From positions 2,989,001 to 3,053,000 of the forward strand of contig NZ_CP064356.1 in assembly GCF_018141545.1 (NCBI RefSeq): a stretch of DNA of 64,000 bases, written 5' to 3'. This DNA is from Miltoncostaea oceani (lineage in GTDB: Bacteria > Actinomycetota > Thermoleophilia > Miltoncostaeales > Miltoncostaeaceae). The notes under the pieces are model-generated. The model made no database searches, was not told where the DNA came from, and saw only the letters and a list, made by a program, of their open reading frames with translations. Positions 53,474-62,055 of this stretch are shown piece after piece (the stretch's first letter is position 1; every line of letters starts with the position of its first letter). Made by a program: the position numbers and the translations under genes.

Positions 53474-55432
53474 TCACCGGTCGGCGGCGCGCCGCGCGGC
53501 GGCGGCCTTCAGCACCCGGGCCGATGCGACGCAGAAGTTGCTCACGCCGAGGGGCGTGCGGGTGAACCCCTTGCCGCGGTAGGGCCAGACGCGCCAGACG
53601 TAGCAGGTGCCCGGGCGCAGCTTCGTGCGCGGGACGGTGTAGCTGCGCTTCTTGGGGAACGCGGACAGCACCTTCTTCACCGCCGTGACGCGGCCGTTCG
53701 GGCCCTTCGCCGCGCGGAAGAGCTGCACGTTGTAGAGGCGGGTGCCGGCGGGGCCGCGGGCCCAGCGCAGCACCGGGGTGCGCGTGCGGACGGTCACGCC
53801 GGCCTTCGGGTACAGGCGGGCGGCGTTGCGGCGAGGCAGCACCGCGGTCTCGCGCGCGGCGGGCGCCGCCGGCGCGGCGGGTGTGGCGATGGCGAAGGCC
53901 TCGCCGGCGGGGGCCGAGACGTTCCCCGCGGCGTCGATCTGCTGGACGGAGAACCCGTAGGCGCCCGCCCCGAGGCCGGTGACCGACGCGGAGGTCGTCG
54001 GCGTGTCCGCCGCCGGTCCGATCGGCAGGCCGCCGGCGGTGATGACCCAGCGCGAGGTGGCGCCCGGCTCGGTGGTCCACGAGAAGGCGCCGCCCGTGGA
54101 CGCGGGGCGGCCCGTGATGACGGGCGGGGCGGGCGCGAGGGTGTCGACCTCGAAGTTGCGGGTCGCCTCGGCGCTGACGACGCCGACGCCGGAGACCTGG
54201 GTGACGCGGAAGACGTAGTCCCCGTCGGGGAGGGCGGTGAGGGCGGCGCGCGTCGCGGCGCCGGAGCCCTGCTGCACCACCCGGGTGTCGTCGACGCCGA
54301 CGGCGGTGACGTCCCAGCGGAAGGTGGAGGCCGCCGTGCCGGTCCACGCGAAAACGGGGGCGGTCGTGCGGGTCGGGCCCACGGGGCCCTCGGTGATCGC
54401 CGGGGCGGGCGGCACCGTCGGGTCGACCGTGAACGAGCGCTTCGTCGAGTTGCGGGAGTTGCCGGCGACGTCGTACGAGCGGACGTACCACGTGACCCGC
54501 TGGAGGGGGTTCAGCGGCGTGGCGGTGGTGCGCGTCGCCGAGAACTCGGAGCGGCCGTCCACGTGGGGCACCGTCGCCAGGATGCGCGGGGCGCGGCCCG
54601 CCTCCTCGACCCACACCTCGTAGCGCTCGACGCCGGAGGTGTCGTTGCCGGCGCGGCTCCACGTGTAGGTCGGCTCGGCGGCGATGCGGGCGTCGACGCC
54701 CGGCTGCTTCGGCTGCCCCGCGGTCGGGGCGAGCGCGTCGAAGCGGATGGGCCCGACGGAGCCCGTCCCCTGCAGCCCGACCCGGTCGGTCGCGGTGCGC
54801 CGGATCGTCAGGTTGCGGCTCTGGATGTTGTTCGGGGTGTTCTGGTCGCGGTCGGCGCGCGCGGCGTCGAGGGTCTCGGTGGCCGGGCAGCTCGCGACAC
54901 CCGACCCGCCGGGGTCGGCGCAGGTCCAGGCGATGGTGGCCCGCGTGTACCAGCCGTTGCGGCCGTTCGGGGCCGCGGGGGAGATCGTCCCGCGGATCGT
55001 CGGCGCCGTCAGGTCGACCCGCACCTCGCGCGTGGCGGGTGCGCTGCTGACGCTCGTCCCGGTGGCGGGATCGGTCTCCGTCGCCACGACGGCGATGGAG
55101 TGGAGGCCCTCCCCGAACGACGTCGCGTAGAGCGGTCCGTCGGTCGGGATCGGTGCGCCACCGTCCACGCTGACCGTGTAGCCGAGCGTCCCGGCGCCGG
55201 CATCGGCCGGGGGACCCCACGTGAACGTCCACGCCGTCGCCTGACTGGGGGACGCGGGACTCGACGACAGGTTGCTCGGCGGCGCGAGCGCCGTCGCCGT
55301 GGACGCCCACACGAGCGCCGAGAGGACGGCCGCGACCAGCGCGCCGGCGGTGGACCGGCGACGTGGGGGCGTGCGCCGGGTCACGCCGGGCGCACGGCTG
55401 CGCCGCCGCACGCGCGGCGGCGCTCGGGACAC
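53474..55432 (-). CDS. Secreted multi-Fn3-like protein with the same C-terminal module as 18281-19627
   Basis: This is a 652-residue exported protein. GTG 55432 lies 7 bases after the lysyl-oxidase gene; a GTG at 55384 is an alternative closer to the signal (GALVAAVLSALVWASTATA). It holds five or six beta-sandwich repeats of about 90 residues with the Fn3/Ig-like pattern (LQRVTWYVRSYDVAGNSRNS and similar). The final 110 residues (PVLRWARGP...TRLYNVQLF...CYVWRVWPY) align with the end of the protein at 18281. It probably belongs to the cell surface or matrix and is co-transcribed with the lysyl-oxidase-like gene. Confidence 0.7.
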   Translation of the reverse strand: MSRAPPRVRRRSRAPGVTRRTPPRRRSTAGALVAAVLSALVWASTATALAPPSNLSSSPASPSQATAWTFTWGPPADAGAGTLGYTVSVDGGAPIPTDGPLYATSFGEGLHSIAVVATETDPATGTSVSSAPATREVRVDLTAPTIRGTISPAAPNGRNGWYTRATIAWTCADPGGSGVASCPATETLDAARADRDQNTPNNIQSRNLTIRRTATDRVGLQGTGSVGPIRFDALAPTAGQPKQPGVDARIAAEPTYTWSRAGNDTSGVERYEVWVEEAGRAPRILATVPHVDGRSEFSATRTTATPLNPLQRVTWYVRSYDVAGNSRNSTKRSFTVDPTVPPAPAITEGPVGPTRTTAPVFAWTGTAASTFRWDVTAVGVDDTRVVQQGSGAATRAALTALPDGDYVFRVTQVSGVGVVSAEATRNFEVDTLAPAPPVITGRPASTGGAFSWTTEPGATSRWVITAGGLPIGPAADTPTTSASVTGLGAGAYGFSVQQIDAAGNVSAPAGEAFAIATPAAPAAPAARETAVLPRRNAARLYPKAGVTVRTRTPVLRWARGPAGTRLYNVQLFRAAKGPNGRVTAVKKVLSAFPKKRSYTVPRTKLRPGTCYVWRVWPYRGKGFTRTPLGVSNFCVASARVLKAAAARRAADR

Positions 55433-55439
55433 GGCGCGC

Positions 55440-58400
55440 TCAGTCGGTCCTCAGCTGCGCGTCGTCGATGTAGACCGCCATCCCGGTGACCGCCTGCTTG
55501 GTGCTGTAGTAGACCTCGAGCTGGTTGCCCGCGGCGAGCGGGGCCAGATCGGCGGTCGCGACCTGGAAGCTGTTCGTCAGGACGACCGTCGGTCCTGCGA
55601 AGTTGCGCAGGACGGTACCGGACGGGTTGCGCTCGCGGAAGAACAGCTCGAACGGCTTGCCCACCGCCGAGCTGGTGGCCGCGCGGACCGCCACGCGGGC
55701 GTGGTAGGTCGTCGCGACGGTCGAGGTGACGGTGGTCGGCGCGTCGTCGAGCGTGAACGCCGTCCCCGTGGTGCGCGTCACCTTCACGGCCCAGCTGCCC
55801 GCGGGGGTGCCGGCCACCTGCTCGCGGGCGAGGCTCGCCTGCCACGTGGTCCATCCCGTCAGGTTCGTCTCGAACGAGCCGTTCGCGATCAGGTTCGTGC
55901 CGCCCGGCGGCGCCGACGAGACCGTCAGCGTCCGCGACGCGATCGTCTCGGCGGCGTCGTCGTCGGTGACGCGGATGCGCACCGTGACCGGGCCGGCGGT
56001 GGTGTAGGCGCGGGACGCCGTGGCGCCGGTGCCGTCGTCGAAGCCGTCGCCGTCGAGGTCCCAGGCGCGGGCGGTGATCGTGCCGTCGGAGTCGGTGGAC
56101 GTGTCGGTGAACGTCACGGTCGCGCCGACGAGCGGGGTGAGCGTGCTCGCGTCGAAGGAGGCGACCGGCGGCGTGTTCGACGGCGTGGTCGCCGACACGG
56201 TGAGCGTCCGCGACGCGATGGTCTCGGCGGCGTCGTCGTCGGTGACACGCAGGCGCACCGTCACCGGGCCGGCGGTGGTGTAGACCCGCGAGGCGGTGGT
56301 GCCGGTGCCGTCGTCGAAGCCGTCGCCGTCGAGGTCCCATGCGCGGGCGGTGATCGTGCCGTCGGAGTCGGTGGACGTGTCGGTGAACGTGACCGTCGCC
56401 CCCGTCTGCGGGGTGAGGGTGCTCGCGTCGAACGAGGCGACGGGCGGCGTGTTCGCCGGCGCCGACGAGGTCACGGTGACGGTGCGGGTGCCGATCGCGC
56501 TGGCGCCGTCGTCGTCGGTGACCCGGATGCGCGCCGTGACGGTGCCGGGGGCGGTGTAGGTCCACGTCGCCGTCTGGCCGGTGCCGTCGTCGAAGGCGCC
56601 GTCGCCGTCGAGGTCCCAGGCGCGCGCCGCGATGGTGCCGTCCTCGTCCGTGGAGTTGTCGCTGAACGTGACCTGCTGGCCGACCGTCGGGTTGAGGGTG
56701 TTCGCACCGAAGGAGGCGGTCGGGGGCTGGTTGCCGCCCTGGCCGTTCGTCAGGGAGACGGCGTCCACGTAGAACGCGCTGCCCGCGACGGCGTTCAGGT
56801 GCGCGAGGTAGATCTCGATCCGGTTGCCCGCCGCCTGCGGCGAGACCTGGGCGCTGACCCGCTGGAAGCTGTCGGTCAGCGTCACGGTCGGGCCGCTGAT
56901 GGTGCGCAGCACGGCGCCGGAGGCGCTCCGCTCGCGCAGGTGCACCCGCACCGTCGCGCCGAGCGACGCGGTGGCCGCCGACTTCACGTACGCGGCGCCG
57001 GTGTAGGTGGTCCCGGCCGTCGCGTTGGTGACCGAGTCGGGTGTGTCGTCGAGGGTGAACGAGGTCCCGGCGGTGCGGGCGACGCGGGCGACGGTGACGC
57101 CGAGGGGCGCGTCGGCGAGCTGCACCCGGGAGAGGCTGGCCTGCCAGGTGGTCCAGTTGGTGAGGTTCGTCTCGAAGGAGCCGTTGGCGACGAAGTTGGT
57201 GCCGGGGTCCGGCGCGGGGTCGACGGGGCCCGGGTCCACGATCTGGATGGACACCTCGTCGAAGGCCGTCGGGACCGCGGTGCTGGTGGCGCGGATCGTG
57301 ACCGCGCCGCCCGCGGGCACGGTGGCGGGGGCGACGTACAGCCCGGCGGTCGTGATGGTGCCGACGGTGGCGTTGCCGCCCGTGACGCCGTTGACCGCCC
57401 AGGTGACGCCGGGCGAGCCGTTCAGGACGGTGGCGGTGAGCTGCGCGCTCGTGCCCTTGTTGAGGGTCGCGGGGGCGCCGGAGATCGCGACGGTCGTCTC
57501 CACCGGGGCGGTGCCGACGGTCAGGGTGACCGCGGCGGCGGCCGGGGTGCGCGGGAACTGGCTGGTCGAGTCGAGGGCCGTGTAGGTGAAGGTGTCGGGG
57601 CCGCTCGCGCCGCCGTTCGGGGTGTAGGTGACGGTGTCGCCCGTGATCGTCGAGCCGACGGCGAGCACGGTGGTGCCGCTGCGCAGCACCCCGTTGGCCG
57701 GGAGGCTCGCGATGCGGAAGCGCCGGGCGCCGGGGCTGCCGAACGTCTGCGACCTCAGGGTGATGGTGGACGCCTGCGCCGCGGGGAGCGTCCCGGCGTT
57801 GACGGCCTGGGCGCGGTAGCCCGGGATGGTCGTGTCGGCGGCGGCGAAGGCGACGGTGTTGTTCGCCTCGCTCGCCTCCTGGATCACGTTGTCCGTGTCG
57901 ATCTCGGCGCCGAGGCGGTACACGCCCGGCTGGACGTCGGAGACGTCCACCCACTGCATCGCGAGGCTCGCGCCGTACCGGTCCCGCCACCCGGCGGAGA
58001 TGCCGGTGGTCAGGCTCGTCGCCGACGGGTTGCCCTGGTTGCAGAAGTTGAGGTTCTCGTAGACCGGGTTCGCGGGGCCGGTGGTCTCACGGCGCTGCGT
58101 GTCCTCGAGGCAGAAGCCGACCTTCTGACCCGGGGCGACCTCGGCCGTGCGGGCCTGGTTCCACAGCGAGTAGCGGGCGATCTTCTGCAGGTGGAAGTGG
58201 TTGTGGCCGTCCTGCGTCTCGTACAGGATCCGCGGGTACTTGCCGGCCGTCGGCGGGTCGGTCGCCTGCATGCCCGAGGGCGTCTGGACGTACTGCCGCG
58301 TCGTCTGGAACTCCGCCCCGCTGCGGTTCGAGCCGCGCACCTCGAGGGGCCCGGGGCCGATGTTGTGCACGTAGCCGTCGAAGCGCAGCAGCAGGGACTG

Positions 58401-58592
58401 CGAGGCGTCCGGGAACGTGTGCTGCTCGAGCGCCGGGAAGGCCGGCGGATCGGCGACCAGGTCGGGGAGCACGGCCCCGCTGGGGACGGCCCCGCCCACG
58501 ATGGGCAGCGCGACGGCGAGGCTCGCGGCGGCGGCGAGCAGGAGGGGGATGACGCGGCGTCGGGTTCTCACCCACGAAGGATCCCACGACAC
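55440..58592 (-). CDS. Secreted lysyl-oxidase-domain protein with three PKD and two binding modules
   Basis: This is a 1050-residue exported protein. After a signal (VIPLLLAAAASLAVALPIVGG), residues about 35-225 form a lysyl oxidase (Cu, PF01186-type) domain: LRFDGYVHNIGPGPLEV, the copper-binding His cluster in DGHNHFHLQ (about 129-134), and WVDVSDVQPGVYRL. Lysyl oxidases convert Lys side chains to aldehydes. Next come a cadherin-like domain (about 240-335), a Big-like domain (to 430), a module starting NGSFETNLTNWTTWQ, three PKD domains (about 600-885), and a second copy of the module. The start (GTG 58592, or GTG about 20 bases further in) has no clear ribosome site. The lysine tyrosylquinone cofactor cannot be confirmed by eye. 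Confidence 0.85.
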   Translation of the reverse strand: MSWDPSWVRTRRRVIPLLLAAAASLAVALPIVGGAVPSGAVLPDLVADPPAFPALEQHTFPDASQSLLLRFDGYVHNIGPGPLEVRGSNRSGAEFQTTRQYVQTPSGMQATDPPTAGKYPRILYETQDGHNHFHLQKIARYSLWNQARTAEVAPGQKVGFCLEDTQRRETTGPANPVYENLNFCNQGNPSATSLTTGISAGWRDRYGASLAMQWVDVSDVQPGVYRLGAEIDTDNVIQEASEANNTVAFAAADTTIPGYRAQAVNAGTLPAAQASTITLRSQTFGSPGARRFRIASLPANGVLRSGTTVLAVGSTITGDTVTYTPNGGASGPDTFTYTALDSTSQFPRTPAAAAVTLTVGTAPVETTVAISGAPATLNKGTSAQLTATVLNGSPGVTWAVNGVTGGNATVGTITTAGLYVAPATVPAGGAVTIRATSTAVPTAFDEVSIQIVDPGPVDPAPDPGTNFVANGSFETNLTNWTTWQASLSRVQLADAPLGVTVARVARTAGTSFTLDDTPDSVTNATAGTTYTGAAYVKSAATASLGATVRVHLRERSASGAVLRTISGPTVTLTDSFQRVSAQVSPQAAGNRIEIYLAHLNAVAGSAFYVDAVSLTNGQGGNQPPTASFGANTLNPTVGQQVTFSDNSTDEDGTIAARAWDLDGDGAFDDGTGQTATWTYTAPGTVTARIRVTDDDGASAIGTRTVTVTSSAPANTPPVASFDASTLTPQTGATVTFTDTSTDSDGTITARAWDLDGDGFDDGTGTTASRVYTTAGPVTVRLRVTDDDAAETIASRTLTVSATTPSNTPPVASFDASTLTPLVGATVTFTDTSTDSDGTITARAWDLDGDGFDDGTGATASRAYTTAGPVTVRIRVTDDDAAETIASRTLTVSSAPPGGTNLIANGSFETNLTGWTTWQASLAREQVAGTPAGSWAVKVTRTTGTAFTLDDAPTTVTSTVATTYHARVAVRAATSSAVGKPFELFFRERNPSGTVLRNFAGPTVVLTNSFQVATADLAPLAAGNQLEVYYSTKQAVTGMAVYIDDAQLRTD

Positions 58593-58622
58593 CGGCGCGC
58601 CGCGGACCTGAGCGACAGGACA

Positions 58623-58652
58623 GGGCGGCCCCCCCTTTCGGTGGGGCCGCCC
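58623..58652 (-). terminator. Hairpin, probably the original asd terminator
   Basis: A perfect 10-base stem (58623-58632 with 58643-58652) lies just outside the left end of the insertion element. If the element and one copy of its target duplication are removed, it falls about 55 bases after the asd stop codon. Confidence 0.6.
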
Positions 58653-58660
58653 CGCGTGGT

Positions 58661-58666
58661 GCTAGA
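58661..58666. repeat. Target site duplication GCTAGA, left copy
   Basis: Six bases directly before the left terminal inverted repeat, identical to 59707-59712. Confidence 0.85.
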
Positions 58667-58694
58667 TGTAGTTCCCAGGAAGGTTGTTGAGGGG
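58667..58694 (+). repeat. Left terminal inverted repeat of the IS
   Basis: Begins TGTAGTTCCCAGGAAGG; pairs with 59679-59706. Confidence 0.85.
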
Positions 58695-58748
58695 CGAGGG
58701 CCTCCGAGACGGTTAGAGCTGTCGAGGTTCCAACCGAAGGAGGCCCTC

Positions 58749-59711
58749 GTGGCTCATCGTAAGGCGAAGCTGACGCCGCTTGGCAGGATGCTGTTGGTCG
58801 AGCGGATCGAGGTGCTGGGGTGGCCGGTGCGGGTGGCCGCCGAGTCGATGGGGGTCTCGGCGGCCACCGCCTACAAGTGGCGGGCGCGTTTCCGTGTCGA
58901 GGGCCTCAAGGGACTCGAGGATCGAAGCTCGCGCCCGCACCGCTGCCCCCACCAGGCCGACTCGGCGCGGGTCGCGCGCGTCCTCGGGCTCCGCTCAGAG
59001 CGCCGCTGGGGTCCGCACCGGATCGCCTATGCGTTGGGGATCGCCCGCTCGAGTGTCTATGCGATCCTGCGGCGGGCGGGGCACAGCCGCCTCTCCGACT
59101 TCGACCGGCCCACCCGCCGCATCGTGCGCTACCAGCGCGAGCGCCCGGGAGAGCTCGTGCACATCGACGTCAAGCGGCTGGCGCGCATCCCCGACGGGGG
59201 CGGCCACCGGCTGCTTGGCCGCCAGGCCGGCCGGCCCAACCAGGCCCGCACGGGACGCCATCTGGACTTCGTGCACGCCGCCGTCGATGACTGCACCCGC
59301 CTCGCCTATGTCGAGGTGCACCCCGACGAGCGCGCGGCGACGTGCGCCGGGTTTCTGCGCCGGGCCGCCGCCTTCCTCTCCCGTCACGGCGTGGTGATCG
59401 AGGGCGTGATGACCGACCGGGCCCTGGCCTATTGCCGCTCGGCGGACTTTCGCGGTGCCCTGGCCGATCTGGCGGCGCGCCATGTCGTGATCGCGCCCTA
59501 CCGGCCCCAGACCAACGGGAAGGTCGAGCGGTTCAACCGGACCCTCATCGAGGAGTGGGCCTACCTACGCCTGTATCGCTCGAACACCGAACGCCTGGCC
59601 TGCCTGGCGGCGTGGGTCGACACCTACAATCGGCGCCGACCCCACACCGCCCTCGGCGGCCTGACCCCCATGGACGCCCTCCTCAACAACGTCCGTGGGA
59701 ACTACAGCTAG
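58749..59711 (+). CDS. IS481-family transposase (DDE)
   Basis: This 320-residue transposase starts at GTG 58749 with AAGGAGG upstream. An N-terminal helix-turn-helix (VRVAAESMGVSAATAYKWRA) and a second one (RWGPHRIAYALGIARSSVY) precede the rve catalytic core: HIDVKRL (first Asp), TDRALAYC (second Asp) and KVERFNRTLIEEW (Glu). No frameshift is present. The element ends at 59706, so its stop codon TAG (59709-59711) comes from the flanking target duplication. It therefore borrows its stop from the insertion site. Confidence 0.92.
   Translation: MAHRKAKLTPLGRMLLVERIEVLGWPVRVAAESMGVSAATAYKWRARFRVEGLKGLEDRSSRPHRCPHQADSARVARVLGLRSERRWGPHRIAYALGIARSSVYAILRRAGHSRLSDFDRPTRRIVRYQRERPGELVHIDVKRLARIPDGGGHRLLGRQAGRPNQARTGRHLDFVHAAVDDCTRLAYVEVHPDERAATCAGFLRRAAAFLSRHGVVIEGVMTDRALAYCRSADFRGALADLAARHVVIAPYRPQTNGKVERFNRTLIEEWAYLRLYRSNTERLACLAAWVDTYNRRRPHTALGGLTPMDALLNNVRGNYS
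59679..59706 (-). repeat. Right terminal inverted repeat of the IS
   Basis: Complement begins TGTAGTTCCCACGGACG; pairs with 58667-58694. Confidence 0.85.
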
Positions 59712-59712
59712 A
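59707..59712. repeat. Target site duplication GCTAGA, right copy
   Basis: Contains the stop codons of both the transposase (plus) and asd (minus) in the palindrome CTAG. Confidence 0.85.
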
Positions 59713-60715
59713 GCCAGCCCCGCGTGACGAGGGACTCGGCGATCTGCACGGCGTTGGTGGCGGCACCCTTGCGCAGGTTGTCGCTCGAAAGCCACAGCAC
59801 CAGGCCGCGCGGGTGCGAGGAGTCCTCGCGGATGCGGCCGACCAGCACCTCGTCGCGCCCGAACGCGTCGCGGGGCATCGGGTAGCGGGCCTGCATCGGC
59901 TCGTCCACGAGCACCACGCCGGGCGCCGCCATGAGCAGCCGGCGGGCGTCGTCGGCCGTCAGCGCGTCGGTGGTCTCGATGTGGACCGCCGCCGAGTGGG
60001 CGCGGATCACGGGGACCCGGACGCAGGTGGCGCTGACCCGCAGGTCGGGCAGCCCGAGCATCTTGCGCGTCTCGTCGGCGACCTTGCGCTCCTCGCCCGT
60101 GTACCCGCTCTCGTCGAACGTGTCGATGTGCGGGAGGACGTTGAACGCGATCGGGTGCGGGTAGACCGACGGCTCCGGCTCGTCGCCGGCGAGGAAGCCG
60201 GCCGACTGCTCGCGCAGCTCGGTGACGGCCGCCTGGCCGGTGCCGCTGACGGACTGGTAGCTCGACACCACGAGCCGCTCGAGGCCGACGGCGTCGGCGA
60301 GCGGCTTCAGGGCCACGACGAGCGGCGCGGCGACGCAGTTCGGGTTGGCGACGATGCCGCCGTGGCCCTCCAGCGCCTTTTCGTTCACCTCGGGGACGAC
60401 CAGCGGGACCGCGGGGTCCATCCGGTACGCGCTCGAGTTGTCGATGACGACGGCGCCCGCCTCGACCGCAGCGGGGGCGAACTCCTTCGCGCGGCTGCTG
60501 CCGGCCGAGAAGAGGGCGATCTGGATCCCCTCGAACGCGTCCGCGGTGAGGGTCCGCACGGTGCGGTCCTGGCCGAGGTAGTCGATCGCGCGGCCCTCGC
60601 TGCGGGCGGACGCCAGCGGCCGCAGCTCGGTGACCGGGAAGCCCCGCTCCTCGAGGACCCGCAGCATGGTGCTGCCCACGGCGCCGGTGGCGCCGACCAC
60701 GGCGACGTTAAACAT
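59708..60715 (-). CDS. asd: Aspartate-semialdehyde dehydrogenase
   Basis: This 335-residue enzyme reduces aspartyl phosphate to the semialdehyde in Lys/Thr/Met and diaminopimelate synthesis. It begins [20 protein letters not shown] (NADP-binding), has the catalytic Cys in NPNCVAAP, and a late HSAAVHIE segment with the active-site His. Its start overlaps the end of the aspartate kinase gene by 8 bases. The stop codon lies in the IS target duplication, so the insertion has not changed the protein but has moved its terminator 1 kb away. Confidence 0.95.
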   Translation of the reverse strand: MFNVAVVGATGAVGSTMLRVLEERGFPVTELRPLASARSEGRAIDYLGQDRTVRTLTADAFEGIQIALFSAGSSRAKEFAPAAVEAGAVVIDNSSAYRMDPAVPLVVPEVNEKALEGHGGIVANPNCVAAPLVVALKPLADAVGLERLVVSSYQSVSGTGQAAVTELREQSAGFLAGDEPEPSVYPHPIAFNVLPHIDTFDESGYTGEERKVADETRKMLGLPDLRVSATCVRVPVIRAHSAAVHIETTDALTADDARRLLMAAPGVVLVDEPMQARYPMPRDAFGRDEVLVGRIREDSSHPRGLVLWLSSDNLRKGAATNAVQIAESLVTRGWL

Positions 60716-61934
60716 CGGCGCGCCGCGCGGCCTCGCCGGCCAGGTCGAAGGCGTCGTGGAGGGCGCGGACGGCCCGCTCGACCTCGCGCCGGTCGATGAC
60801 GACGGTGATGCGGATGGTGCTGGTGTCGATCATCTGGAGGTTGATCCCCTGCTCGCCGAGCACGCGGAACATCTTCGCGGCGACACCGGGCTCCGACTTC
60901 ATGCCGGCGCCGATCAGCGTGACCTTGCCGATCTGGTCGTCGCTCGTCAGCTCACGGTAGCCGAGCGCGTCGCGGATCCCCTCGATCGTCTCGAGGGCGG
61001 GACGCAGCTCGTCGAGCGGAACGGTGAACGTGACGTCCGCGCCCTCCCCCACGCTCTGGTTCTGGATGATCGTGTCCACGTTGAGGTTCCGGTCGGCCAG
61101 CGCGGTGAAGATCTGCGCGGCGACGCCGGGGCGGTTCTCCACGCCCGACACCATCACCTTGGCCTCGTCGCTGCGGTGCGACAGGCCCGTGACGATCGCG
61201 TTCTCCATGTCGGGTGTCTCCTTCGTGATCCAGGTGCCGTCCTCGGGCAGGAACGAGGAGCGGACGTGCAGTGGGACGTCGTGGCGGCGGGCGAACTCGA
61301 CGGACCGCAGCGCGAGCACCTTGGAGCCCGTCGCCGCCATCTCGAGCATCTCCTCGTGGCTGACGAGGGGCAGCTTGCGCGCGCCCGGCTCGACCCGCGG
61401 GTCGGCGGTGAAGACCCCGGTGACGTCCGTGTAGATCTCGCAGACGTCGGCCCCGAGGGCCGCGGCGAGGGCCACGGCGGTCGTGTCCGACCCGCCGCGC
61501 CCGAGGGTGGTGACGTTGCGGCCGTCGGTCGAGACGCCCTGGAAGCCCGCGACGAGGACGATGGCGCCCCCGTCGAGCGCCTCGCGCAGCCGCTCGGCCC
61601 GGATCTCCATGATCTTGGCCTTCGTGTGCGAGCCGTCGGTGAGGATGCCCGCCTGCGACCCGGTGAACGAGATCGCCTCGTGGCCGAGGTCGTGCAGGGC
61701 CATCGCCATCAGGGCGCACGAGATGCGCTCGCCCGTCGACAGCAGCATGTCCATCTCGCGCGGATCGGGGCGATCCGAGATCTCGTTGGCCATCGCCACC
61801 AGGCCGTCGGTCGTCTTGCCGCGCGCGGACACGACGGCGACGACGTCGTCGCCGGCCTCGCGCGCCGCGGCGATGCGCTTCGCGACGGTGATGATCTTGT
61901 CGGCGTCGGCGACGCTGCTGCCGCCGAACTTCAT
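60708..61934 (-). CDS. lysC: Aspartate kinase
   Basis: This 408-residue enzyme phosphorylates aspartate, the first step of the aspartate pathway. The N-terminal [13 protein letters not shown] motif, [35 protein letters not shown] and the FTADPRV region form the kinase domain; the last 150 residues are two ACT domains that bind feedback inhibitors (Lys and/or Thr). GAGGACC precedes ATG 61934. An internal start for a separate beta subunit, as in some actinobacteria, is possible but not shown. Confidence 0.95.
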   Translation of the reverse strand: MKFGGSSVADADKIITVAKRIAAAREAGDDVVAVVSARGKTTDGLVAMANEISDRPDPREMDMLLSTGERISCALMAMALHDLGHEAISFTGSQAGILTDGSHTKAKIMEIRAERLREALDGGAIVLVAGFQGVSTDGRNVTTLGRGGSDTTAVALAAALGADVCEIYTDVTGVFTADPRVEPGARKLPLVSHEEMLEMAATGSKVLALRSVEFARRHDVPLHVRSSFLPEDGTWITKETPDMENAIVTGLSHRSDEAKVMVSGVENRPGVAAQIFTALADRNLNVDTIIQNQSVGEGADVTFTVPLDELRPALETIEGIRDALGYRELTSDDQIGKVTLIGAGMKSEPGVAAKMFRVLGEQGINLQMIDTSTIRITVVIDRREVERAVRALHDAFDLAGEAARRADV

Positions 61935-61983
61935 GGTCCTCAGGCCGATGGCCGTCCTCCTCCCGCGGGGTGGTCGGCGGGCA

Positions 61984-61989
61984 ATGGTA
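61984..61989 (-). promoter_or_regulatory. -10 element TACCAT of lysC-asd
   Basis: TACCAT on the minus strand lies about 50 bases before ATG 61934, inside the short gap after corA. Confidence 0.4.
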
Positions 61990-61995
61990 GCGAGG

Positions 61996-62012
61996 TCGGC
62001 CCGGTGGGCCGA
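61996..62012 (-). terminator. Possible terminator of the CorA-like gene
   Basis: A 7-base stem (61996-62002 with 62006-62012) with a 3-base loop, about 45 bases past the stop codon. Confidence 0.45.
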
Positions 62013-62055
62013 GCGCGCCGCCCGACCCGTAGTGGATCGGCTCCCGCCGCCGGGT

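Larger units (their letters stand above)
58667..59706 (+). mobile_element. IS481-family insertion sequence, 1040 bp, intact
   Basis: The element is bounded by imperfect inverted repeats that both start TGTAGTTCCCA (58667 onward, and the complement ending at 59706), with about 24 of the first 28 bases matching. It is flanked by a 6-base direct duplication GCTAGA and carries one full-length transposase gene. Exact ends, a clean duplication and an intact gene indicate a recent insertion. Confidence 0.9.

Noticed and set aside
55272-58748. Very long plus-strand open frame reaching 59711 (1479 codons)
   Set aside because: Only the last 320 codons are real (transposase). The rest is antisense to the lysyl-oxidase gene and shows Arg/Gly/Val-rich shadow composition caused by high GC.
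59708-60715. asd as a gene disrupted by the IS
   Set aside because: The coding frame is complete with its own stop codon; the element begins just past it.
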